From Magnetospirillum sp. (GTDB taxonomy: Bacteria; Pseudomonadota; Alphaproteobacteria; Rhodospirillales; Magnetospirillaceae), in contig JANQAI010000005.1 in the NCBI GenBank assembly GCA_024707145.1, positions 1-64,000 on the forward strand: a stretch of 64,000 nucleotides of DNA, in the 5' to 3' direction. The number at the start of each line of letters is the position of its first letter. Positions within the stretch are counted from its first letter, which is position 1. Below, in pieces: positions 27,705-34,989 of this stretch. Position numbers and translations under genes: made by a program. The notes below the pieces were generated by a model that saw nothing but the letters and a program-made list of their open reading frames with translations, did not search any database and was not told the DNA's origin.

Positions 27705-28817
27705 CTATCCCTGGCGTTCCGCCGCGAACTGGTTGGGCGCGCGCGCCGCCATCAGATCGCGATAGGCGGCCAGGTAGGCCTCGGCCATGGCGCGGGCGGG
27801 AGTGCGCAGGGCACGACGCCGGGCCGCCGCCCCCATGGCCTCGCGCAGGCGGCGGTCGGCCAGCAGGGTGCGCAACCCGGACGCCACCGCCTCGGCGTCG
27901 CCGGGGGCCACGAACAGGGCGGCGCCACTCCACATCTCGCGCAGCGCGGCGGTGTCGCCCAGCACCAGGGCGCAGCCGGCCAGGGCCGCCTCCATGGCCC
28001 AGGTGCCGGGCCCTTCGGCGGTGAGCGCGGTATAGACGGCGGCGCGGTTGAACCACGGGACCAGTTGGGCCGGATACACCCGCCCCAGGGCGGACACGCC
28101 CTCCAGCCGCGCCGGGTGGCCGTCGGAATCCATCTGGTCGCCGGCCACCACCACCGGCCAGGGCAGCCGGGAGGCCGCCAGTTCCAGCGCCGAACGCTGG
28201 GTGGCGTCCTCGCGCAGGTTGCCCACCGACAGGATCAGCGGCTCCTTGGGCGCGGCGGCGAAGCGCGAGGGGTCGCGGCCGTCGCGGATCACCCGGCCGG
28301 AGGCAATGCCGAAATGGCGCGACAACGCCGCCATCATGGCCTCGGTGGGGGTGACCACCAGGTCGGCACCCTTGAGCCCGTACTGGAAGGCGGCGCGGCA
28401 GATGCGGCGCTGCTCCATGTCGAGGCGGCCATAGGAGGCACCCGACCCGGGATGCCCCGCCACCAGCACCCGGCCGCACCAGGGCAGGCCGGCATGCAGG
28501 TAGCCGGTCAGGTGCACCACGTCGGGATTGAGCATCTCCTCGACCCCCAGCAGCCATTCGGCGATGCGGGTCCGGTGGGCCAGGTGGTCGGCCGGATTGC
28601 CGACCGGGATCGGGCTGGTCAGCAGTTCCACCCCGGGGATGCCGGCATACTCGATGCGTTGGCCGGGCCTGAGCGGCGTCAGCGCCGCCACCGTGACCTC
28701 GACGCCCAGGGCCGACAACTCCCGCACCAACGTATCCACGTGGGGCCACACGCTGCCAGGCGGCTCCACGCTGATCAGCACGCTGGGGGCGGACACAGTT
28801 GGAGTGCGGGTTGCCAT
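27705..28817 (-). CDS. GT-B fold glycosyltransferase (family 4-like)
   Basis: A 370-aa protein with the two-domain GT-B layout. The N-terminal half has PPGSVWPHVDTLVRELSALG and PDVVHLTGYLHAG. The C-terminal half has PLILSVGNLRED, the GRVYPAQLVPWFNRA segment and the nucleotide-sugar region ALTAEGPGTWAMEAALAGCA. The acidic EX7E motif of the family is only partly present. Acceptor and sugar are unknown. The start at 28817 gives the usual N-terminal strand. It precedes egtB by 97 bp in the same orientation but with its own gap. Confidence 0.82.
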   Translation of the reverse strand: MATRTPTVSAPSVLISVEPPGSVWPHVDTLVRELSALGVEVTVAALTPLRPGQRIEYAGIPGVELLTSPIPVGNPADHLAHRTRIAEWLLGVEEMLNPDVVHLTGYLHAGLPWCGRVLVAGHPGSGASYGRLDMEQRRICRAAFQYGLKGADLVVTPTEAMMAALSRHFGIASGRVIRDGRDPSRFAAAPKEPLILSVGNLREDATQRSALELAASRLPWPVVVAGDQMDSDGHPARLEGVSALGRVYPAQLVPWFNRAAVYTALTAEGPGTWAMEAALAGCALVLGDTAALREMWSGAALFVAPGDAEAVASGLRTLLADRRLREAMGAAARRRALRTPARAMAEAYLAAYRDLMAARAPNQFAAERQG

Positions 28818-29133
28818 GATCACTGTCCTCGACGATCTGCCTTTTCCACCACTCCCCCTACCCATGCCACCACAACACCGGCGCTTTGCCCCGCCATCAA
28901 ATGGGGAAGAGACCGACTCTGAAGAGTTAGAGCGGATGACATGTTCACCTTTCGCATATGCACAAAACTAACGAAATGTTACTGCCATACACTGGAGTAA
29001 TACCCATAATGTGAAAGTGCCATTTCCCGCCTTCGCGGTCTTTCTTGGCATAAATTGTCTCTTCAATTTCACGAACATCTGAGATTGCGGACCGCTATCC
29101 TCTCCAATATTTGCAGCGCACCGGGAGGAGAGC
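28818..29133. other. intergenic region with AT-rich core
   Basis: This 316-bp stretch between the glycosyltransferase start and a small ORF has an AT-rich core (28935-29085) and no ORF with coding character. It probably carries both divergent promoters, but I cannot assign boxes. Confidence 0.4.
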
Positions 29134-29220
29134 ATGAAGTTGGACTGGCTACCCGAAGCCGTTCTCGCCGTCGCTTTCGTCGTGGTCCTGGTGGCGCAAT
29201 CGGCCTCGGCCCTGCGCTAG
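29134..29220 (+). CDS. 28-aa putative membrane peptide
   Basis: MKLDWLPEAVLAVAFVVV begins a 28-residue peptide ending SALR. Residues 9-25 form one hydrophobic helix. The ATG is preceded by GGGAGGAG at ideal spacing, as good an RBS as any in the window. The stop TAG is followed 8 bp later by a 16-bp perfect hairpin at 29229-29266. The compact unit of RBS, short ORF and hairpin suggests a genuine small protein. I do not recognise it; small membrane peptides often modulate larger membrane complexes. Confidence 0.55.
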   Translation: MKLDWLPEAVLAVAFVVVLVAQSASALR

Positions 29221-29228
29221 AGCGCGAT

Positions 29229-29266
29229 GGCAACCGGCTGGCGCGGCCTCGCGCCAGCCGGTTGCC
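29229..29266. terminator. 16-bp perfect hairpin
   Basis: GGCAACCGGCTGGCGC and its exact inverse GCGCCAGCCGGTTGCC flank a 6-nt loop. No T run follows on either side, so it is a strong structure but an atypical intrinsic terminator. It lies between the 28-aa ORF and the convergent FAD/Rieske gene and may end both. Confidence 0.6.
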
Positions 29267-29307
29267 TGAATCGCCCTCTACCTTATTGATAAGAGCCGGG
29301 CCGCCGA

Positions 29308-30846
29308 TCATTCCGACGGCTCCGCCAGCGGCGCCACCGCGGGCCCGTTGAGCACACGGCCGAAGCGGTCGAAGCGCGAGCCGTGACAGGCGCAGTCCCA
29401 GCTGCGTTCGGCGTCGTTCCACGCCACCAGGCAGCGCAGGTGGCTGCACACCGCCGAGCGCTTGTGCACGTGCCCAGCCTCGTCGCGATACACCGCCAGC
29501 TTGCTGAGTCCGCTGCGTACGACCGCGCCGCTGCCCGGGGCGATGGCGGCGATATCGTCCACGTCGCCGCCGGTCAGCCATTCGGCGTAGTGCTCGGCCA
29601 CCTGCAGGTTGCTGTCGGCATAGGAGGGAGCCGCCTTCAGCGTCACCCGCGCCGGGTCGTACAGCCGCGTCCATTCGTTGGTGCGGCCCAGCAGTAGATC
29701 GGCCAGCAGCAACCCGGCGATGGCGCCGTGGGTGATGCCATTGCCGGAATCCCCGGTAACCACGAAAACGCTGTCGGAATCACCCGGATTGCGGCCGATG
29801 AAGGCGACGCTGTCGGCCGGTTCCATGATCTGCCCGGACCAGCGCGCCACCACCCCGCCCAGGCTGGTGAAGCGCTCGCGCGCCCACGCTTCCAGCCGGT
29901 CCCAGCGTTCGGCGCCATGGGCGGGCGCACCGACGCGATGGTCCTCGCCGCCCACCACCAGCGTCCAGGCGCCGTCGCCGGCCCGGCCGAAGCGGGCATA
30001 ATGATAAGGATCCAGGGTGTCCCAGTAGAGGGCGTCGGCATCACCGCCGTCGGCCGCCGCCGCCAGGGCGACGGCATAGGTACGCATGGGCGCCAGTTTG
30101 GCATGGATGGCGACGCGGTCGTTGATGGGGGAATTGGTGGCGACCACCACCGCATCGGCCACCACGTGCCAACCCTGGGCGGTACTGACCCGGGCGGGAT
30201 GGCCGCCCTCCACCGAGACGACCGGGGCGTTGCCCATCATGCGGGCGCCATGGCGCATGGCCGCCGCCGCCAGACCATGGACGAAAGCGCGGGGGTCCAG
30301 CCGGGCCTGGCCGGTGAAGCGCAGTGCCGGCCCGGTCTGGAAGCCGGCGAGCGGTGCCTGCGCCTCGCGGCGCACGTCCAGGCCGGCGCGCGACGCCGCG
30401 GCCGCCTCGGCGGCCAAGTCAAGGCCGCCGGCCGGGGGATTGAACAGCCAGCCGTCCAGCCGGCGGAAATCGCAGGCGATGCCCTCTTCAGCCACCTGCC
30501 GTTCGATGGCGTCCACCGCCGCCGCGTGGCTTTGCACCACCTGGCGGGCTCCCGCCACGCCGAACAGGCGTTCCAAGGCGACGAAGCCATCGTCGACGGC
30601 GCTGGTCACGTGGGCGCTGGACCGGCCGGTCTCGCCCAGGCCCGGGCCTGGACCCGCTTCCACCACCACCACCCGGCGGCCGGCGCGGGCCAGATGATAG
30701 GCCACCGACACCCCGGCCATGCCGGCGCCCACCACGCACACCTCGGCGCGCAGGTCGCCGGCCAAGGTCTCGAAACCGGAAACCGTTCCGGGCGCCCCCT
30801 CCGGGGCTCCCCAGACCGGCAGGCTTTCGTCCGCGCGATGCGCCAT
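29308..30846 (-). CDS. FAD-dependent oxidoreductase with C-terminal Rieske domain
   Basis: A 512-aa two-domain protein. The N-terminal DAO-type flavoprotein has CVVGAGMAGVSVAYHLARAG (about residues 32-51), then an E-rich strand end and GETGRSSAHVT, and a late FVVTGDSGNGITHG. The C-terminal Rieske [2Fe-2S] domain has VCSHLRCLVAW and CACHGSRFD, giving both Cys-x-His and Cys-x2-His ligand pairs. This fusion is known in Gram-positive and proteobacterial oxidoreductases with unclear substrates. The start at 30846 places the nucleotide-binding fold near the N terminus. It is divergent from the hemerythrin gene. Confidence 0.88.
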   Translation of the reverse strand: MAHRADESLPVWGAPEGAPGTVSGFETLAGDLRAEVCVVGAGMAGVSVAYHLARAGRRVVVVEAGPGPGLGETGRSSAHVTSAVDDGFVALERLFGVAGARQVVQSHAAAVDAIERQVAEEGIACDFRRLDGWLFNPPAGGLDLAAEAAAASRAGLDVRREAQAPLAGFQTGPALRFTGQARLDPRAFVHGLAAAAMRHGARMMGNAPVVSVEGGHPARVSTAQGWHVVADAVVVATNSPINDRVAIHAKLAPMRTYAVALAAAADGGDADALYWDTLDPYHYARFGRAGDGAWTLVVGGEDHRVGAPAHGAERWDRLEAWARERFTSLGGVVARWSGQIMEPADSVAFIGRNPGDSDSVFVVTGDSGNGITHGAIAGLLLADLLLGRTNEWTRLYDPARVTLKAAPSYADSNLQVAEHYAEWLTGGDVDDIAAIAPGSGAVVRSGLSKLAVYRDEAGHVHKRSAVCSHLRCLVAWNDAERSWDCACHGSRFDRFGRVLNGPAVAPLAEPSE

Positions 30847-31031
30847 GGGTTCCTTGCCCCCGTGCTGCAACCTCTCGCACCGGCATGTGGGGGCGGCGGG
30901 CGGCGGCGGGAAAGAGGAATGCCCCATCAAGGCAAGGCGCCCCTGCCGATGGAGAGAGGACGAAATCGGCGGAACCCGACGCGAAGACCGGATGTTGGCT
31001 GGGTGGAAGCACCCCGACACGGAGTCGCGGC

Positions 31032-31477
31032 ATGAACGTTCTTGAGGTCCTGCACGACGACCATGCGGTGGTCGAGCGCCTGTTCTCCCAGCTTTTGCGC
31101 ATTCCCAGCAGCGACAAGGCCGGGCGCGAGCGGCTGTTCCACGAATTGAAGGACGCCTTCATCAAGCACGCCCATGCCGAGGAAAAGGTGTTCTATCCCC
31201 CCTGATCGACAAGAAGCCGTCCCACGACATGGTCGAGCACGGCCTGAACGAGCACCACGAAGTGGAGAAACTGCTGCGGCAGATGGAGTCCATCCCGGCC
31301 GATTCCGACGACTGGATGGACACGCTGGAAACCATCCACGCCAAGGTGAGGGACCACGTCGAGGAGGAAGAAGCCGGCATCTTCCCCAAAGCCCGGCAAT
31401 TGCTGGGAGAGGGCCAGTTGAACCAGATGACCGACCGCTTCATGCGTACCAAGGAGCGGGAGGCGCCGCCTTCGTGA
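31032..31477 (+). CDS. hemerythrin-like protein (frameshifted)
   Basis: A hemerythrin domain of about 148 residues: VLHDDHAVVERLFSQL, HAHAEEKVFYPP, HGLNEHHEVEKLL and HVEEEEAGIFPKA give the expected His and Glu/Asp ligands of a diiron site. As given, a run of six C (31197-31202) introduces a stop after FYPP, and the second half continues one frame over from 31203. One more C restores FYPPLIDKKPSHD. Such proteins bind O2, NO or iron, or act in stress responses. It is divergent from the FAD/Rieske gene. Confidence 0.82.
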
Positions 31478-31505
31478 GCGTTGCCACCACGTCCGGCCCC
31501 ATCCG

Positions 31506-31540
31506 CTTTTGGTGCCCGCGCTTTTGGTGCCCGCGCTTTT
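31506..31540. repeat. 15-bp tandem repeat
   Basis: CTTTTGGTGCCCGCG occurs twice in tandem and begins a third time. It lies in the 248-bp gap between the hemerythrin and sigma-factor genes, which holds no gene I can support. The sigma-factor promoter should be here. Confidence 0.5.
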
Positions 31541-31725
31541 CGTGGTGGCGCCACCGCGCCGGGGCAGGCGCGCCCTTACGCCGGGGTTACTCCCTCAGGC
31601 GGGCTTACTTTCCTCCGGAGACGTCCACACCTTGCCACTATCCAAGCGGACAGGGCCTGCCCTTCGTCCAGTCCTGTCCCACCCGGCGCCTCGGGCCGCC
31701 CTTCCCATAGTATCAAGGCAAGGTG

Positions 31726-32331
31726 ATGCACATGCCGCGATTCGGAGAGATGGTCGCCGACCATATTCCCAACCTCCGCCGCTACGCCCGCGTCCTGGTC
31801 AGGGATGCCGTCCACGCGGAGGACTTGGTCCAGGACTGTCTCGAACGGGCCATTTCCCGCGAGCATCTGTGGCGCGAGGGCACCAACCTGCGCGCCTGGC
31901 TGTTCACCATTCTTCACAACCTCTACATCAACCAGTATCTGCGCCACGGCTCGGTCAGCACCATGGTGCCGCTGCTGGACGAACACACCCATCTGTCCTG
32001 CCCGGCCCGCCAAGTGCACAGCGTGACCCTCAAGGACTTGGCACGCGCCTTCGACCGCCTGCCCGAGCAGGAGCAGCAGGTGGTGCTGATGGTGGGATTG
32101 GACGGGATGCAATACGAAGACGCCGCCGCCGCCTTGGGTGTGCCCATGGGGACGGTGAAGTCGCGGCTGTCGCGGGCGCGCCGGCGCCTGCGCCGGCTGC
32201 TGGACGGCGACCTCGCCATGGACGACCTGGCCGAGGAGCGTGCCGAGGACGACGGTCCGCGACCCCTGGCCGATCGTGGAACGCCCCATCGCCTGACCGC
32301 CCATGGCGGGCGATCCGGCGAAGGGTCGTGA
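31726..32331 (+). CDS. ECF-family RNA polymerase sigma factor
   Basis: A 201-aa sigma factor. Region 2 is HIPNLRRYARVLVRDAVHAEDLVQDCLERAI (residues about 14-44) with LRAWLFTILHNLYIN. Region 4 is ARAFDRLPEQEQQVVLM and VPMGTVKSRLSRARRRLRRL, a clear helix-turn-helix. It has a short C-terminal extension of about 30 residues. No anti-sigma gene is adjacent, so control is unclear. The start is one of two close ATGs (31726, 31732) after CAAGGCAAGG. It is followed by a strong terminator. Confidence 0.85.
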   Translation: MHMPRFGEMVADHIPNLRRYARVLVRDAVHAEDLVQDCLERAISREHLWREGTNLRAWLFTILHNLYINQYLRHGSVSTMVPLLDEHTHLSCPARQVHSVTLKDLARAFDRLPEQEQQVVLMVGLDGMQYEDAAAALGVPMGTVKSRLSRARRRLRRLLDGDLAMDDLAEERAEDDGPRPLADRGTPHRLTAHGGRSGEGS

Positions 32332-32350
32332 CCGGAACGAGGGAGGAAGA

Positions 32351-32382
32351 GGAAAAGGGGCGCGCCGTCCGGCGCGCCCCTT
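32351..32382. terminator. bidirectional intrinsic terminator
   Basis: AAAAGGGGCGCGCC-GTCC-GGCGCGCCCCTTTT is a 14-bp perfect stem with a 4-nt loop, A run on one side and T run on the other. It separates the convergent sigma-factor and NarL-type regulator genes and should stop both. Confidence 0.92.
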
Positions 32383-32388
32383 TTCGTA

Positions 32389-33057
32389 TCAGCGGCCCAG
32401 CTGGCTGGAATCGGGCGAGGTCAGGCCCAATTGCGAGGCGGCCACCACCGCACGGGTGCGGTTGTTGACGTTGAGAGCCTTGAGGATGGCGGTCACGTGC
32501 AGCTTGACCGTGCCTTCGGCCAGTTGGAGCACGCGGGCGATCTCCTTGTTGGACTTGCCCTGGCCCAGCAGCGCCAGCACCTCGCGCTGGCGCGGGGTGA
32601 GGAACGACACCGCGTTCTCGTTGGCCAGCGGACCCAGCCCCTCGCCCTGCGAGTTGCCCTGTTCCAGCAGGGCCGGCGGCAGGTAAACGCCGCCCGACAG
32701 CACCAGCTTCAGCGCCGACAGCATGACGCGCGAGGACGAGGTCTTGGGGATGAAGCCGGCCGCGCCCATGTTGACCGCCTGCAGCACGTGGCGGCGGTCG
32801 TCCGAGGCGGACAGCACGATGATCGGAACCGATTCGGGCAGCAGGTCCTTGAGGCGCTGCAGGCCCTCGTTCCAGGTCATGCCCGGCATGGACAGATCGA
32901 GCAGGACGATGTCGATGTCGGGCTCACGCTCGACGGCGGCGACCGCTTGGGAGAAATCGCTGGCCTCGACGATGGTGAGCGATCCGCCCAGTTGGTCGAG
33001 GACATGACGCAAGCCATCGCGGAAAAGCTCGTGGTCGTCGGCAATCAGAATTTTCAT
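32389..33057 (-). CDS. NarL/FixJ-type two-component response regulator
   Basis: A 222-aa protein. The receiver domain (about 1-120) has MKILIADDHELFRDGL, phospho-acceptor Asp in DIVLLDLSMPG, and Lys in GFIPKTS. The LuxR-type helix-turn-helix (about 150-210) has LTPRQREVLALLGQGKSNKE and GTVKLHVTAILKALNV. No kinase is adjacent. It converges on the ECF sigma-factor gene. Targets are unknown. Confidence 0.92.
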   Translation of the reverse strand: MKILIADDHELFRDGLRHVLDQLGGSLTIVEASDFSQAVAAVEREPDIDIVLLDLSMPGMTWNEGLQRLKDLLPESVPIIVLSASDDRRHVLQAVNMGAAGFIPKTSSSRVMLSALKLVLSGGVYLPPALLEQGNSQGEGLGPLANENAVSFLTPRQREVLALLGQGKSNKEIARVLQLAEGTVKLHVTAILKALNVNNRTRAVVAASQLGLTSPDSSQLGR

Positions 33058-33586
33058 CGTGTTCCACCGTCTTCTTATTCGATCCGGCGTCCGCCGGTCC
33101 CCCGGCGGCTCTTGTCATTCCCTCGGCGAAGCGCACCAGCGGGACCTGCCCCGGCGGGGTAACGCTTCGGACCGATCCGCACCGTCATGGTCGCAGCAAA
33201 CGGGTCATGCCGTCATTATGAAAAACGTTGGCTGCCCCCTCGCAAATCGCAACCGTCAGTTCGCGTTCGCACTTGCAAAAATATGCGACGGCCGATGGAA
33301 TGCAATATGAAACTCGGCGAACAATCCCCCGCCATACTATGGGCATAAATAGGCAATACATATGTCCACTACGGAATGATGACCACCCTTACAATAGTCA
33401 CTTTCAAAAAGTTAGCACATAACCTTTGCTGCAGTGTGTCAAATCTTGGTCACGCCGATGAAACGGGCGCCCCCTCGCGCAGATGGGGATAATCACCATA
33501 TTTCCCTTTCAAACGGCATAGGGTTGTCCTAGACACTCCGGCCCCATGGCCCCCGAAAGGCAAACGAACAGGTGGAGAAGTTTGTG
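33058..33586. other. long intergenic region with AT-rich core
   Basis: This 529-bp stretch between the NarL-type gene start and the small ORF at 33587 drops in GC from about 33210 to 33440. I find no ORF with good coding character. It may contain regulatory RNA or binding sites, but I see no clear hairpin-plus-T-run structure to call. Confidence 0.4.
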
Positions 33587-33805
33587 ATGGCGCGTCGTCG
33601 CGAAGTTGCTGCAGGTCAGAGGTATCAGCCCACCGATTCCAGTGCGGTGTGGGAAGTGCGGGAATTGGTGAAGGACGCCGAGGGCATCGTGCATGCCCGG
33701 ATGGCCAGGGTGGGAGACGCCACCGCGCTGAAGATGATTTCGGCTTCCGCCCTGAAGGACGCCCGGCTATACAAGCTGCTGCCCAATGCGGAGGAGCCCG
33801 TCTGA
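33587..33805 (+). CDS. small hypothetical protein
   Basis: A 72-aa soluble, basic protein (MARRREVAAGQRYQ; VWEVRELVKDAEGIVHARM; LYKLLPNAEE). A good RBS (GGTGGAGAAG) lies 6 bp before ATG 33587; GTG at 33572 would add five residues. It may fold as a small beta domain, as VWEV and HARMARVGD alternate strands. I do not recognise the family. Confidence 0.6.
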   Translation: MARRREVAAGQRYQPTDSSAVWEVRELVKDAEGIVHARMARVGDATALKMISASALKDARLYKLLPNAEEPV

Positions 33806-33916
33806 GGCGCAAAAGGGGTGCCGCCGTGAGCTTTCGGAGACGGTGCCCCGGCCGCCTTGGTCCCGCCACAAACGGCCATTACCCCACCGGGTCTGAAAGC
33901 CCATCGTGGAGGTAAC

Positions 33917-34630
33917 ATGGCCCGCCGCCGAAGCCGCCGTGGCCAGCAAGGCTGGCACATCTGGCGCAAGCTGTTCAAATTCCTGACCCTGGCCGCGCTG
34001 ATCGGCGCGACCGGCTTCTACGGCTTCCAGGTCGGCCAGAAGCTGGCCGCCGAACAGATTTCCACCGCCCAGAGCGAGATCGCCCGCCTGAGCGAGGCCG
34101 AGGCCACCCACAAGGACAAGGCGGCCAAGCTGGAGGCCGAGCGCGACGAGCAGAAGGCCCGCGCCGACGACCTGGCGGTACGTTACGCCCAGGTCGCGCC
34201 CTCGGAAGAGATGAAGGACCTGACCGCCGCCCTGCGCGCCAAGCTCGACGGCGGACTGGACGCCAAGCGCCTGGCCTTCGTCATCGCCAATGCCGAGCGC
34301 CCCAAGCATTGCGGCGGCGAAACCACCAAGCGCTTCATGGTCAAGACCGCCCGGTTCGACGGCGCCTCAACCTGGGTGCGCTTTTCCGACCTGATCACCG
34401 TCAGCGCCGATGGCGTGGGCGCGGGCGACGGCAGCGAGCAGGCCTTCGACCCGGAAAAACCGGTGACGGTGCATTTCACCCCCATCGGCGGCAAGGAGGT
34501 CCAGGTGGCCGGCAAGCTGCCGCTGCAGCACGCCATGGTGGTCAAGGGCGGCGAATACCGCTTCACCATCGCCCCGGGGGCCAAGGGCTTCGTGGAAGTG
34601 ACCGGCGACCGCTGCGATTATCGCGGCTGA
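33917..34630 (+). CDS. membrane-anchored coiled-coil hypothetical protein
   Basis: A 237-aa protein. A basic N terminus (MARRRSRRG) is followed by one membrane helix (about residues 22-42, FLTLAALIGATGFYGFQVG), a coiled coil (about 45-90, rich in Ala, Glu and Lys) and a C-terminal beta-rich domain of about 130 residues with two Cys (KHCGGETTKRF and GDRCDYRG) that could pair outside the membrane. The RBS GGAGGTAAC supports the start. The function is unknown. It is 111 bp after the small ORF at 33587, possibly in one transcript. Confidence 0.65.
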   Translation: MARRRSRRGQQGWHIWRKLFKFLTLAALIGATGFYGFQVGQKLAAEQISTAQSEIARLSEAEATHKDKAAKLEAERDEQKARADDLAVRYAQVAPSEEMKDLTAALRAKLDGGLDAKRLAFVIANAERPKHCGGETTKRFMVKTARFDGASTWVRFSDLITVSADGVGAGDGSEQAFDPEKPVTVHFTPIGGKEVQVAGKLPLQHAMVVKGGEYRFTIAPGAKGFVEVTGDRCDYRG

Positions 34631-34989
34631 CCGCCCCGTGCCAAAGCGATGGGGCCAAAGCGATGGGGCCCAAAGCAATCGGGCCGCCGAGAAATGCTCG
34701 ACGGCCCGACCGTGCCGAGGTGCCCAAGGGGGGATTGGGGGGAGGGCTCCCTCGTGTGTGCCGCCGGGGGGGTGGCGGCAACCTCTGTTCGCGGCGGAGT
34801 ATGGCGGGAATTGCCGCAGTGCGAAACAGAACTTCAGCGGTAAATCTGGCGGCGGGGCGGCCATGACCAAGGTGCGGGGTCCTCGTCCATCCGTTCCAGG
34901 CCGCTTCCCCAAGAGGGTAATTGCGGGCGGACACGGAAAATTCACGAAACGGTCGCTGAACTGAAAGCTATGCTTTCAACCATAGGGGG
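34631..34989. other. intergenic region with tandem and inverted repeats
   Basis: This 359-bp stretch begins with three imperfect tandem units of about 14 bp (CCAAAGCGATGGGG type, 34639-34680). A hairpin follows at 34680-34708 (GGGCCGCCGAG / CTCGACGGCCC around AAATG, one mismatch), a probable terminator for the gene at 33917. The rest shows no gene; the promoter of the hybrid kinase should lie near 34900-34990. Confidence 0.5.

Noticed and set aside
31506..31540. A CRISPR array or other functional repeat array
   Set aside because: Only two full 15-bp units, directly adjacent with no spacers; no array of regularly spaced repeats exists anywhere in the window.
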